Origin: TC-15 sp034437275
GTDB taxonomy: Bacteria > Chloroflexota > Anaerolineae > Aggregatilineales > Aggregatilineaceae
DNA length: 8,872 bases
Direction: 5' to 3'
NCBI GenBank assembly: GCA_034437275.1
Contig: DAOTUD010000041.1
Span: 1-8,872, forward strand
Shown: positions 1 through 7,196 of the stretch, one piece after another
Layout: each line of letters starts with the position of its first letter
Position numbering within the stretch: position 1 is the stretch's first letter
Notes under the pieces: model-generated
Databases searched by the model: none
Told to the model about the DNA's origin: nothing
The model's input: only the letters and a program-made list of their open reading frames with translations
Program-made: the position numbers and the translations under genes

Positions 1-131
1 CACAATTGGTTAGTGTCGAGTTAGCCTTTTGCTTTTGATATTTTGTCCAGCTAAGTCACTTTTTGGATGTCAAATGTGCTGCGATCATAAATTATCGGGC
101 TTTTTATCGGCGACCCTCTGAATGTCGGATA

Positions 132-167
132 CTGGGCGGGGAGGGCAACTATTCTGCACCCGCCCAG
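132..167 (-). terminator. Hairpin downstream of the permease genes, possible weak terminator
   Basis: CTGGGCGGG at 132-140 is the exact reverse complement of CCCGCCCAG at 159-167, giving a 9-bp GC-rich stem with an 18-nt loop. It starts about 18 bases past the stop codon of the MalG-type permease gene. In the minus direction no U-run follows the stem directly, so it is not a textbook intrinsic terminator; it could mark an RNA 3' end or act with a factor. The rest of bases 1-131 is AT-richer and shows no gene that I can support. Confidence 0.3.
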
Positions 168-184
168 GTGTCGCCCCGGCGTGG

Positions 185-1606
185 TTAGCCTTTCAGGCCG
201 CTGGTGGTGATCCCTTCCGTGAACTGCTTTTGTGCGATCAGGTAGATGATCACGACCGGGATCAGCGTGATCATCGAACCGGCCATCAGCTTGTTGAGAT
301 CGACCCCGGCCTCGGTGGTGAAGGCATACAACCCGTACGAGATCGGACGCCAATCGTCGCTGAAGGTGACCAGCAGCGGCCACTCCAGCGCGTTCCAGGT
401 GCCGATAAACGAGAAGATGACCGTGGTCACAATTGCGGCCCGCGAGAGGGGCACCACGACGCTGAACAGGTACAGGAAATGGCCCGCCCCGTCGATCCGC
501 GCCGCGTCCCACAGGTCTTCGGGAATCTGCATGAAGAACTGGCGCAGCAGGAAGATGCTGAACGTACTGGCCAGGAAGGGCACGACCAGCGCCGGCCAAC
601 TGTCCATCCATTTCCAGATGATCGGCCCTTCGACGGTCAGCATATCGTCGATGCCCAGCACCCCCGTCAGGCCCAGGAAGTTGGCAGCGTCGTAGAGCGG
701 GTCGGCGATGGCTTTGCGGATATCCTTCAGGCCGAAGTGCTCCGCCTTGGAGATAAAGTAGTCCGCTTCCGCGTCGCTGCGGTAACTCGACCGGTCATAG
801 ACTTCATCATCGACCGCGTCACGCTCCCACCATTCGTCTTGCAGGCGCGGGAAATCCTCGGTGAAGAAGTTGTGGATGCTGGTGACGGTGTTGCGGTTGG
901 GGATCAGGACGACCATCGTCGGAATGAAGATCGTCGCCAGGAACAGCCCGAACAACAGCCCCCGCCCGGGAAACTCGATGCGCGCAAAGGCATAGGCGGC
1001 CAGGATCGACGTGATGGTCTGGCCGACAATCGTCAGCGTGGCGATCTTCACACTGTTGAAGAAAAACTTGGAGAAGTTGGACTCATCCCACGCCTCGATG
1101 TAGTGCGCGGCCCCTCCGACGATCACGTAGTCGCTGTCCATCGACCACACCCTGTTAACGACGGGTAGATCGATGGCAATGTGCAGTTCGGCGTACCCGA
1201 TCTTTTGGGTGCGCAGATAGTCGCTGACGCTCAGGTTGCGCTGCTGCCGGCTGCTTTCGATCTGGCCCACCACATCATCCAGGTAAGCTGGCGCTTCTCC
1301 GGCGTTCAGGTAGTCTTGCAGCGGGCGCTGCAGCTCGACCTGATCGACTTCCGTGAGCGACAAAAACTGGATGCTGGGGATGAACCGGCCCCGGATGATA
1401 TCGCCCCGCGTTTGCAGCGACGTGCTGAGCATCCACAAAAACGGCAGCACAAACAAGAGCGCGCCTAACGTCAGCAGGATGTAGACGATCGCCCGAAACG
1501 GATTAAACTCGATAGGCTGGCGGCGGTGCGGCGCAGCCGTCGTGGCCGCGCCGGCCTGGTCATGCACGGGCACTTGGGCGCGGGGGGGTGCGGTTGTGCT
1601 AGCCAT
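185..1606 (-). CDS. MalG/UgpE-type ABC sugar-importer permease with two enlarged external loops
   Basis: Inner-membrane subunit of a CUT1-type carbohydrate ABC importer, 473 aa against about 270-300 for the family. Visible helices lie near residues 38-60, 183-207, 216-237, 337-357, 389-408 and 440-458. The EAA loop that docks on the ATPase is clear: EDLWDAARIDGAG at 363-375, then VVVPLS at 383-388. The extra length sits in two places: residues about 78-165 (between helices 1 and 2) and about 238-336 (between helices 3 and 4). The second insert is rich in Asp, Glu, Tyr and Trp. By family topology both loops face outward. The start ATG overlaps the stop of the upstream MalF-type gene by 8 bases, and GGGAG (1617-1621) lies 10 bases before it, so translation is probably coupled. 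Substrate unknown. Family assignment is firm; the role of the inserts is inference. Confidence 0.93.
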   Translation of the reverse strand: MASTTAPPRAQVPVHDQAGAATTAAPHRRQPIEFNPFRAIVYILLTLGALLFVLPFLWMLSTSLQTRGDIIRGRFIPSIQFLSLTEVDQVELQRPLQDYLNAGEAPAYLDDVVGQIESSRQQRNLSVSDYLRTQKIGYAELHIAIDLPVVNRVWSMDSDYVIVGGAAHYIEAWDESNFSKFFFNSVKIATLTIVGQTITSILAAYAFARIEFPGRGLLFGLFLATIFIPTMVVLIPNRNTVTSIHNFFTEDFPRLQDEWWERDAVDDEVYDRSSYRSDAEADYFISKAEHFGLKDIRKAIADPLYDAANFLGLTGVLGIDDMLTVEGPIIWKWMDSWPALVVPFLASTFSIFLLRQFFMQIPEDLWDAARIDGAGHFLYLFSVVVPLSRAAIVTTVIFSFIGTWNALEWPLLVTFSDDWRPISYGLYAFTTEAGVDLNKLMAGSMITLIPVVIIYLIAQKQFTEGITTSGLKG

Positions 1607-4600
1607 AGAATACTTGCTCCCTTGCCAGGCGGTTTTGTACGACCGTCAAAATCAGGATCACACCGAACAGTGTAAAGGCCAGCGCAGCGGCATAGCCTGG
1701 ATCGTTGGCAGAATACAGCGAATTGAAGATGTGGACACTCATCGTATCAATTTCCTTGCCGGTTGCCTGCCCGCGTAAGACGTAGATGTGCGAGAAAGCC
1801 TTGAACGTCCCGATGATCGACAGCATCGACAGAAAGAACGTCGTCGGCGACAGCAGCGGCAGCGTGATGTTGCGGAAACGCGACCAGCGCCCTGCCCCAT
1901 CGACCTCGGCGGCTTCGTACAGTTCCGACGGGATCGCGCCCAGCCCGGCCAGGAACACCACCGCGTTATAGCCGGAGAACACCCAGATGTTGTACAGAAT
2001 CACGGTGGTCAGCGCCAGGCTCGGGCCTTGCAGCCCTGCGGGGATATTCAGCGGGTTGCCCCCCAGGACTTGCTCGTAGAAGATGCGCACCACGCCGTTG
2101 GGGTCCTTCAGCCAGGTGAGCATGTCAATCCCCAGCAGCCCCATCGCCTGATTGGCGAGGCTTTTCTGGCTGGGCTTGAAGATCACCAGGAACACGGTCG
2201 AGGTCGCCACGCTGGGGGCAATGTACGGGATGAAGTAGATCACGCGGTACAATGACTTGCCCCACGATATTTCCGAGAACAGCAGGTACGCCAAAAACAG
2301 CCCGAAGGTCAACTGCACCGGCACCGTGCCCATCGAATACATGGCGGTGCGCGTGAGCGCGTTCATCGTCTCTTCGGCTTCGCGCCCGCCGATGGACAGC
2401 GCGCGCGGCAGTTCGCTGATCGTCAACCAACCGCCGACCATCATCATGATCGCCAGCAGGATCGTCAGCCCAAAGCCCAGCGGCGTTTCGCGCTTTTGCG
2501 CGCTCTGCCAGACCAGATACGCGATGCCGATCAGCAGCGCTCCACACGCGATCATGAAGATCTGCGGCCAGTAGCGCAGCTCGGCGGCCAGGTCTTTGGC
2601 GTACAGGTTGATGGGCGGGGCCTCGCCGGTGGCAAATTCATAGGCGCGGTCGAACTGGTCTTCGGTCAGCGCCCCGAACCCGGCAGCCGCCTGCTGGCTG
2701 AGTTGGACCGATCCGATCATGTAGAAGAACGTCAGCCCGACCACCAGCGCCATCAGCACGCGGCCCCAGTACAGCCACTTGTGCACGCTGGGATGCTGGT
2801 CCAGCAGCCAGGGGATCGCCTTGTACAGCCCCAGCAGCATCGCCAGCCCGAGCGCAAGCGCAAAGAAGGGGAACAGGCCCAGCAGCAGGTCCAGCGCCGT
2901 CCCGATCACCAGGGCAACCAGCACCAACGCCGCGCCGAGATAGAGGGCCTGCAGCCCTTTGTCAAGCTGGACCACACGCTCGGCGAGGGTCTGGCGGCGT
3001 TCGTCATCCAACTCCATCACCCAGCGCACTACGCCAACCAGCGCCGCGACGGTAGCTGCCGAAAACAGGAGCGTGAACAGCGGCAGCACGCCGGCGGCCC
3101 GGTCGAGCAGCACGCCCAGCAGCGGCCCGCTGGCGATGATCGCCAGCACGAGCAGCAGCGAGATGCCCGCCGCGATCAGCCGGAACATGTGGCGCACGGC
3201 ATCCGGTTCGTAGTCCTCGTCGACCTCGCGCCGGACACGGGTCATCAGGTAGATGGTGCCGATCCCCAGGAAGATCACCAGTGCGCCGTAAATTTGCTTG
3301 CGCAGTGGCTCGGTGTGCCCGTCCACCCGGATCACTTCCGACCCGACGTTCAGCGCGGAGTAAAGGTCAATCGCGCGCACCGCTTCCGGGTCGTCGGCGG
3401 TGAAGGCGACCTGCTGGCCTTCGGTGAGCGTGCCCTCGGCCACGCTGCCATCCGGCAGCACGACTTTCACTTTTTCCTGGAAGGAAAACCCGGCAACGAG
3501 CTGGCTGATCTTGCTGGCCGGAATTTTGGAGTACACCTCCGGGGCGAGCGGGGCCTGGATCGTGCGGTCGCCGACTTCGACTTCGACGGTGACTTCGTCC
3601 TGGAAGCTCAAGCCCTGGATGCGGGTCACGGTTTCCAGTTCGGAGTCGGTAGCGTCGACCGTTGCGTCCAGCACGTCTTCGTTGAAGATCAACTGGGCCA
3701 TGTCGCGGGCGCGGTTGACGTTGGCTTCCATCTGCGCGACAGCATACCGCGTCAGCAGGAACGCGATCAAAATCATGAGGCCGACCGAAATGCTGGTCCC
3801 GACATACTTCGCCGTCCGGATGCGCGCCACCGACGGCCCCACGAACAGCATCAGGCCCAGCGTGCCGAGCAGCAGCAGCCAGGCCGGGGTCCCCACCACG
3901 GCGAACAGGACCGCGATCAGCGCGATAACCGCTGCCAGGGTCAGCAGCGCCAGGACCGCCACCGTGATCCGGCGGCGCAGGATGCGGTCGACCGTGCGGC
4001 GCAGGCTGCGCGCCGCGTCGATCTCGCGTTCATCGGATGGCAGCGGCACGAGGCGGGCGACGGTTTGCTGGTAGATGGGCCAGTACACGTTTTCGAAGCC
4101 CTGCCACCGTATCAACCCGGCGAGGACCAGCAGCACCAGCCCCGCCAGCAGCGGGATGCCCAGCATCAGGGGGATGAGCACCACCAGCACGGTGCCGACG
4201 CTCAGCGCCACGTTGTACGCGATCAAAACGCGGCTGAGGCGCTGAATGGCGGCCAGTTGCTTCGGGGCGGCCTGCCATGCGGCTTTTAGCTCGGCCAGCC
4301 GGGCGTGGGAATCTTCGAGCCACTCCCGGTTGCTCTCCAGCCGCGAAAACGCCAGATATCCGATGCCGGTCGGCGTCGTGATCAGCAGCATCCAGACCAG
4401 AAACTGGGTGCTGATCGCGCGCGGTTCGACCGCGGCCAGCAGCCACCACAGCACCGCAATGCCCAGAAAGGCCAGCCAGGCCGCGCCAAGCTGCCGCCAA
4501 CGCTGCCGGCTGCGCCGGGTTTGCAGATGATCGGCGGTGCAAAAGCCCGCCACGGCCAGCGCAATCATCACCCCGGGCAGCCAGTCGTATGCTTTCGTGC

Positions 4601-5024
4601 CAGTCACGAACTGGAACGCAAGAATGATCAGCCCGATGCTGAACACAAACCCCGACGGCAAATAATACCAGAGATTGCCCCCGTATTCTTGCCGGTGCCG
4701 GGAAGCGTCGCGCCAGGCGCGGTAGCCCGCATAAATGAAAATGACGCTCAGCGTGAACAACAGCACATACGCCAGGTTGCCCAGGGAGCGCACATAATTA
4801 TTCAGCCCAACATATCTGTTGGTGAGTGGTGAGCCAGACTTCAGGCTTTCGTAAAAGCCCGAAATCACCGGCCAAAGCCCGAACACGAAGGTGGCGATCC
4901 CTGCTGGTAGTATAAACAGGTAGCCGGTCAGTGCCTCCTGGATTCTGCGCCGGCGTTTACCGCCAGCCAGGCTCTGGTCCTCTCTCGCGTGTCTTTTTTT
5001 CCGGTTGAGCGATAATCTCGTCAT
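1599..5024 (-). CDS. Giant MalF/UgpA-type ABC sugar-importer permease split by an ~800-residue membrane insertion
   Basis: Partner permease of the CUT1-type importer, 1141 aa where about 290-320 (up to about 515 in E. coli MalF) is usual. Residues 28-80 match the family N-terminus: helix ALTGYLFILPAGIATFVFGL, then YVGLNNYVRS. The core resumes near 887 with NALTRTAMYSMGTVPVQL and continues to the C-terminus with the EAA loop at 1034-1056 (ELYEAAEVDGAG, ITLP). Between them, about 82-886 forms a separate block: some 10 hydrophobic helices, a soluble stretch at about 430-576, then about 8 more helices. Arg/Lys-rich loops (102-118, 165-179, 306-352, 398-406, 596-612, 839-848) alternate as expected for cytoplasmic loops, and an even helix count lets the core keep its topology. 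AGGGA at 5031-5035 sits 6 bases before the ATG. First gene of a two-gene unit. The insert's function is unknown to me. Confidence 0.9.
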   Translation of the reverse strand: MTRLSLNRKKRHAREDQSLAGGKRRRRIQEALTGYLFILPAGIATFVFGLWPVISGFYESLKSGSPLTNRYVGLNNYVRSLGNLAYVLLFTLSVIFIYAGYRAWRDASRHRQEYGGNLWYYLPSGFVFSIGLIILAFQFVTGTKAYDWLPGVMIALAVAGFCTADHLQTRRSRQRWRQLGAAWLAFLGIAVLWWLLAAVEPRAISTQFLVWMLLITTPTGIGYLAFSRLESNREWLEDSHARLAELKAAWQAAPKQLAAIQRLSRVLIAYNVALSVGTVLVVLIPLMLGIPLLAGLVLLVLAGLIRWQGFENVYWPIYQQTVARLVPLPSDEREIDAARSLRRTVDRILRRRITVAVLALLTLAAVIALIAVLFAVVGTPAWLLLLGTLGLMLFVGPSVARIRTAKYVGTSISVGLMILIAFLLTRYAVAQMEANVNRARDMAQLIFNEDVLDATVDATDSELETVTRIQGLSFQDEVTVEVEVGDRTIQAPLAPEVYSKIPASKISQLVAGFSFQEKVKVVLPDGSVAEGTLTEGQQVAFTADDPEAVRAIDLYSALNVGSEVIRVDGHTEPLRKQIYGALVIFLGIGTIYLMTRVRREVDEDYEPDAVRHMFRLIAAGISLLLVLAIIASGPLLGVLLDRAAGVLPLFTLLFSAATVAALVGVVRWVMELDDERRQTLAERVVQLDKGLQALYLGAALVLVALVIGTALDLLLGLFPFFALALGLAMLLGLYKAIPWLLDQHPSVHKWLYWGRVLMALVVGLTFFYMIGSVQLSQQAAAGFGALTEDQFDRAYEFATGEAPPINLYAKDLAAELRYWPQIFMIACGALLIGIAYLVWQSAQKRETPLGFGLTILLAIMMMVGGWLTISELPRALSIGGREAEETMNALTRTAMYSMGTVPVQLTFGLFLAYLLFSEISWGKSLYRVIYFIPYIAPSVATSTVFLVIFKPSQKSLANQAMGLLGIDMLTWLKDPNGVVRIFYEQVLGGNPLNIPAGLQGPSLALTTVILYNIWVFSGYNAVVFLAGLGAIPSELYEAAEVDGAGRWSRFRNITLPLLSPTTFFLSMLSIIGTFKAFSHIYVLRGQATGKEIDTMSVHIFNSLYSANDPGYAAALAFTLFGVILILTVVQNRLAREQVFYG

Positions 5025-5072
5025 AACTCGTCCCTGTGGTCGTCGTCGTTTTGGCTCTGGACCATCTGGTTT

Positions 5073-5101
5073 ATCGTATGTGATTTAAGATCGGTTTAAA
5101 A
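5073..5101 (-). promoter_or_regulatory. Candidate promoter for the permease pair
   Basis: On the minus strand a -10-like TACGAT (5073-5078) lies 17 bases after a poor -35-like TTTTAA (5096-5101). Transcription would begin near 5066, leaving a leader of about 40 bases before the permease ATG. Only the -10 is respectable (4 of 6). The weak -35 falls inside an AT-rich phased repeat, which would fit an activator-dependent promoter, but that is inference. Confidence 0.3.
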
Positions 5102-5111
5102 GCTGTTTAAA
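5084..5111. repeat. Three TTTAAR units phased at 11 bp
   Basis: TTTAAG (5084-5089), TTTAAA (5095-5100) and TTTAAA (5106-5111) recur at exactly 11-base steps, about one helical turn. They lie between the glycosyltransferase stop and the permease start, over the spacer and -35 of the candidate permease promoter. Possible readings are intrinsically curved DNA, an UP-like element, or a multimeric operator; the sequence alone does not decide. Confidence 0.5.
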
Positions 5112-5140
5112 AATGCACCCAACACCCCGCATGCGACCAG

Positions 5141-6703
5141 TTACGGTTGTCGTCGATATAAGAGCATCCCGTCTCCATAATAATCCGTTTCGATGAAGTG
5201 AACCACCTCATACCGGCGCGTGAACGGCTCCCGATGCGGGGGCCGCATCAAGCCGTTGCGCACAAACATCTCCATGAACACAATGAACGCTGGATCGTAG
5301 TCAAAAATGATCGCCGGCGGAACAGCGTAATTGGACCCGTCGATCAGCAGCGTCTCGTCGATCGGGTAATAGACGCTCAGTTCGGGGGTGACCAGCCCCA
5401 CCGTGTCGAGAATGTGCGCGCGGCTGTAGTAGCCGACCGCGCCAATATCACCCGCCGCGACCAGCGTATCCCCGGTCACGCCGTAATCCTCGCGCAGCAG
5501 CTCGCCCATCGTCTTGTAGTTGAGTTCGATATCATGCCAGGCCATCTGCGGGGCCGGGGTGTCGGGGCCGTGATCGGGGTGCAGCGTCCAGGCGTTGAGT
5601 GCAAACAGCAGCCAGAACCCGCCCAGCGCCGCCAGCCCGGCGTAGATGGGCCAGGGATGGCCCCAGCGCGCGCGCACTGCGCCGGCCAGCGCCCACAGCC
5701 CCAGGCTGATCGCCAGGAAATAGGCAGGCAGGGGCGGGGCCAGGTACCAGCGGAAGATCAGCGGGTTCATCAGGCTGAACGCGGCGACATACAACCAGGG
5801 ATAGACCAGTAGCGGCAGCAGGCGCGGGCGGCGCTTGACGGCGTAGAGCGTGCCGCTGGCCGCCAGCCCGGGGTACACGAACAGCCCCACCGCGATGCCC
5901 GGCGTCCCCAGCACATGGTGCTCAAAAAAGGGCGTGGCGACGTTTTGCAGCATACGGGTCACGGCGTGGAACTCCGGCACGACATACGCAGCCCGCTTGG
6001 CGCTCAAGGAGCGCGGCAGCAGCGTGTCGAAATACGCCCAACTGAAGATGTACCAGGGAGCCAGGATCAGCACGACAATCAGCCAGCTTTGCCAGGGGAC
6101 GCGCCGCGCCTGCCGCCAGACCATCCACGCCTGGTGCGCCAGCAGCGGGCCGACCCAGATCAGCGCGTCGATGCGCGTCAGCACGCCCAACGCCGCGCAC
6201 ACCGCCACCAGTCGCTCGCGGCGCAGCAGGTAGGCGTACGCGGCGGCCACGCTCCACAGGATCACGACGCTGGTTTCCATGCCGCCCACGGCAAAGGTGA
6301 CGCTCATCGGGCTGACCGCCCACAGCCCGCCCACCAGCCCCGCCAGCGGCAGGCTGGACGTCAGCCGGTGCGCGATCAGCGCCAGCAGGGCCGCCGTCCC
6401 CGCATCCGCCAGCGCATTCACGGCCAGCGCAAACCAGGGATAGGCCCCGCTGCCGCTCACGACGCCGATCCCGGCCATGAGCAGCGTGTACAGCGGCGTG
6501 GTGGTGCCCAGCGTGCGCGTGCCGGGGTTGTAGACAAACCCCTGGCCTTCAACAATATTCCGGCTGTAGCGAAAGGTGATGAACGCGTCGTCAATGGTGC
6601 GGGGTTGGGGCAGCACGCGCGCCAGCAGGCTCAGGCCAATGATCAATGCCAAAACCACCAACAGGTTACGGTGTGCAGGTGTGTTGGTCGCGGATGCTGA
6701 CAA
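5141..6703 (-). CDS. GT-C-type polytopic membrane glycosyltransferase (GT39/AftB-like)
   Basis: Probable polyprenyl-phosphate-sugar-dependent glycosyltransferase acting on the outer face of the membrane, 520 aa from the chosen TTG start. After a first helix at about 14-31 comes DDAFITFRYSRN (Asp38-Asp39), the acidic pair in the first external loop typical of GT-C enzymes, followed by GQGFVYNPG and TTPLYTLL as in AftB-like and GT39-like proteins. Many hydrophobic helices follow to about residue 375, then a soluble C-terminal part containing GDIGAVGYYS and LDTVGL. An ATG 69 bases upstream at 6772 is in frame, but it has no good ribosome site and would add a non-hydrophobic tail. TTG at 6703 has a perfect AGGAGG 7 bases away, so I prefer it. 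Acceptor and donor cannot be told. The gene ends 116 bp before the permease gene on the same strand and may be its own unit. Confidence 0.85.
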   Translation of the reverse strand: MSASATNTPAHRNLLVVLALIIGLSLLARVLPQPRTIDDAFITFRYSRNIVEGQGFVYNPGTRTLGTTTPLYTLLMAGIGVVSGSGAYPWFALAVNALADAGTAALLALIAHRLTSSLPLAGLVGGLWAVSPMSVTFAVGGMETSVVILWSVAAAYAYLLRRERLVAVCAALGVLTRIDALIWVGPLLAHQAWMVWRQARRVPWQSWLIVVLILAPWYIFSWAYFDTLLPRSLSAKRAAYVVPEFHAVTRMLQNVATPFFEHHVLGTPGIAVGLFVYPGLAASGTLYAVKRRPRLLPLLVYPWLYVAAFSLMNPLIFRWYLAPPLPAYFLAISLGLWALAGAVRARWGHPWPIYAGLAALGGFWLLFALNAWTLHPDHGPDTPAPQMAWHDIELNYKTMGELLREDYGVTGDTLVAAGDIGAVGYYSRAHILDTVGLVTPELSVYYPIDETLLIDGSNYAVPPAIIFDYDPAFIVFMEMFVRNGLMRPPHREPFTRRYEVVHFIETDYYGDGMLLYRRQP

Positions 6704-6710
6704 TACATTT

Positions 6711-6716
6711 CCTCCT
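6711..6716 (-). promoter_or_regulatory. Ribosome binding site that fixes the TTG start of the glycosyltransferase
   Basis: The minus strand reads AGGAGG at 6716-6711, then 7 bases, then TTG (6703-6701) in frame with the long reading frame. This consensus site decides the start in favour of TTG. An ATG at 6708-6706 is only 2 bases from the site and out of frame. Confidence 0.75.
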
Positions 6717-6731
6717 GAGAATGACACGTTA

Positions 6732-6760
6732 ATCTTAACCTGCGGGCAGGCAGGCTGCAA
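6732..6760 (-). promoter_or_regulatory. Candidate promoter for the glycosyltransferase gene
   Basis: On the minus strand TTGCAG (6760-6755) and TAAGAT (6737-6732) are separated by exactly 17 bases. Transcription would start near 6725, about 20 bases before the TTG start codon, which supports that start. The -35 matches mainly in its TTG; the -10 matches 4 of 6. Confidence 0.45.
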
Positions 6761-6808
6761 ACCGGCGGGCAAGTGTTGCCGGCCATGAAAAACTTGACAA
6801 CCGGCGGG
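6737..6808. repeat. Three direct copies of AACCNGCGGG between two divergent promoters
   Basis: AACCTGCGGG (6737-6746), AACCGGCGGG (6760-6769) and AACCGGCGGG (6799-6808) share 9 of 10 or 10 of 10 bases. The first lies in the spacer of the candidate glycosyltransferase promoter, the second touches its -35, and the third fills the spacer of the trpE promoter, where it extends to an imperfect dyad AACC-GGCG-GGTT (6799-6810). That placement suits an operator, but no regulator gene is in the window and GC-rich DNA yields such matches by chance. Confidence 0.45.
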
Positions 6809-6822
6809 TTACCTGCTACGTT
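6794..6822 (+). promoter_or_regulatory. Promoter of the T-box leader and trpE
   Basis: A perfect -35 TTGACA (6794-6799) is followed after exactly 17 bases by TACGTT (6817-6822), preceded by TGC, so it reads as an extended -10. Transcription would begin near 6829, a short distance before the T-box Stem I. Position and spacing fit well; the -10 hexamer itself is only 3 of 6. Confidence 0.65.
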
Positions 6823-7098
6823 TTAAGTCAGATATATCAAAAAGACGTTGATCTGGAAGAGTACACACCAAGGCGATGTTCAGAGAGCCGTCGGGCGGTG
6901 CGAAGACGGTACAGGCGCGGGTGGTGGAATGGCCCAGGGAGTTGTGTGGTCGAAAGCAGGCACGCTGACCAGTAGCCCACACCGGAGACACCACCGTTAT
7001 CAGGGTGACGGGTATCGACGCCGGCGGTGATCATGTCGTGATCACAGCGCGGGGTCCGTACCTCATACACGAGTGAAGCTGGCTTCCCTTTGATTCCC

Positions 7099-7123
7099 AA
7101 TCTGCGCGCACCGCAGATTTTTT
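7099..7123 (+). other. Stem III hairpin of the T-box leader with terminator-like U-run
   Basis: AATCTGCG (7099-7106) and CGCAGATT (7112-7119) form a perfect 8-bp stem with a 5-nt loop, ending in six consecutive T (7118-7123) and then GTTTG. Its position is that of the usual Stem III, which normally has no U-run. It could act as a pause hairpin or as a first, leaky terminator ahead of the main switch. It lies about 36 bases before the antiterminator. Confidence 0.7.
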
Positions 7124-7159
7124 GTTTGTAATGGGCTATCAACGGGCAGGTCGCTTAAC

Positions 7160-7196
7160 CAAGGTGGCACCACGGGACCCCTCTGTCTCGTCCTTG
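7160..7196 (+). promoter_or_regulatory. T-box antiterminator
   Basis: Lower helix CAAGG (7160-7164) pairs with CCTTG (7192-7196). The seven-base bulge TGGCACC (7165-7171) contains the tRNA acceptor-binding UGGN. The upper helix ACGG (7172-7175) pairs with TCGT (7188-7191), including one G-U pair. The two helices are contiguous around the bulge, as in the family. The loop (7176-7187) contains the whole 5' strand of the terminator. Confidence 0.85.

Noticed and set aside
68..73. Minus-strand TTGACA near the left edge as a promoter
   Set aside because: No acceptable -10 is found 16-18 bases downstream.
122..1168. Plus-strand open frame of 348 codons opposite the MalG-type gene
   Set aside because: Low-complexity charged composition, no family signature, and the opposite strand encodes a clear permease.
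2496..4289. Long plus-strand open frame of 597 codons opposite the giant permease gene
   Set aside because: Its product is Gln/His/Arg/Asp-rich with no recognisable domain, and it lies antisense to a frame with clear membrane helices. GC-rich genes commonly leave such open shadows.
1599..5024. Frameshift or fusion of several genes as the reason for the 1141-residue length
   Set aside because: The frame is open throughout, hydrophobic spans and loop charges alternate consistently, and the permease core resumes in frame. An assembly artefact cannot be excluded without reads, but the sequence gives no sign of one.
5915..6700. Plus-strand open frame of 261 codons opposite the glycosyltransferase
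   Set aside because: Composition rich in Gln, Arg and His, typical of antisense reading of a GC-rich membrane-protein gene; no ribosome site or motif supports it.
6704..6772. Upstream ATG start for the glycosyltransferase
   Set aside because: No Shine-Dalgarno precedes it, and it would place the candidate promoter inside the coding region. The TTG at 6703 has a perfect AGGAGG at good spacing.
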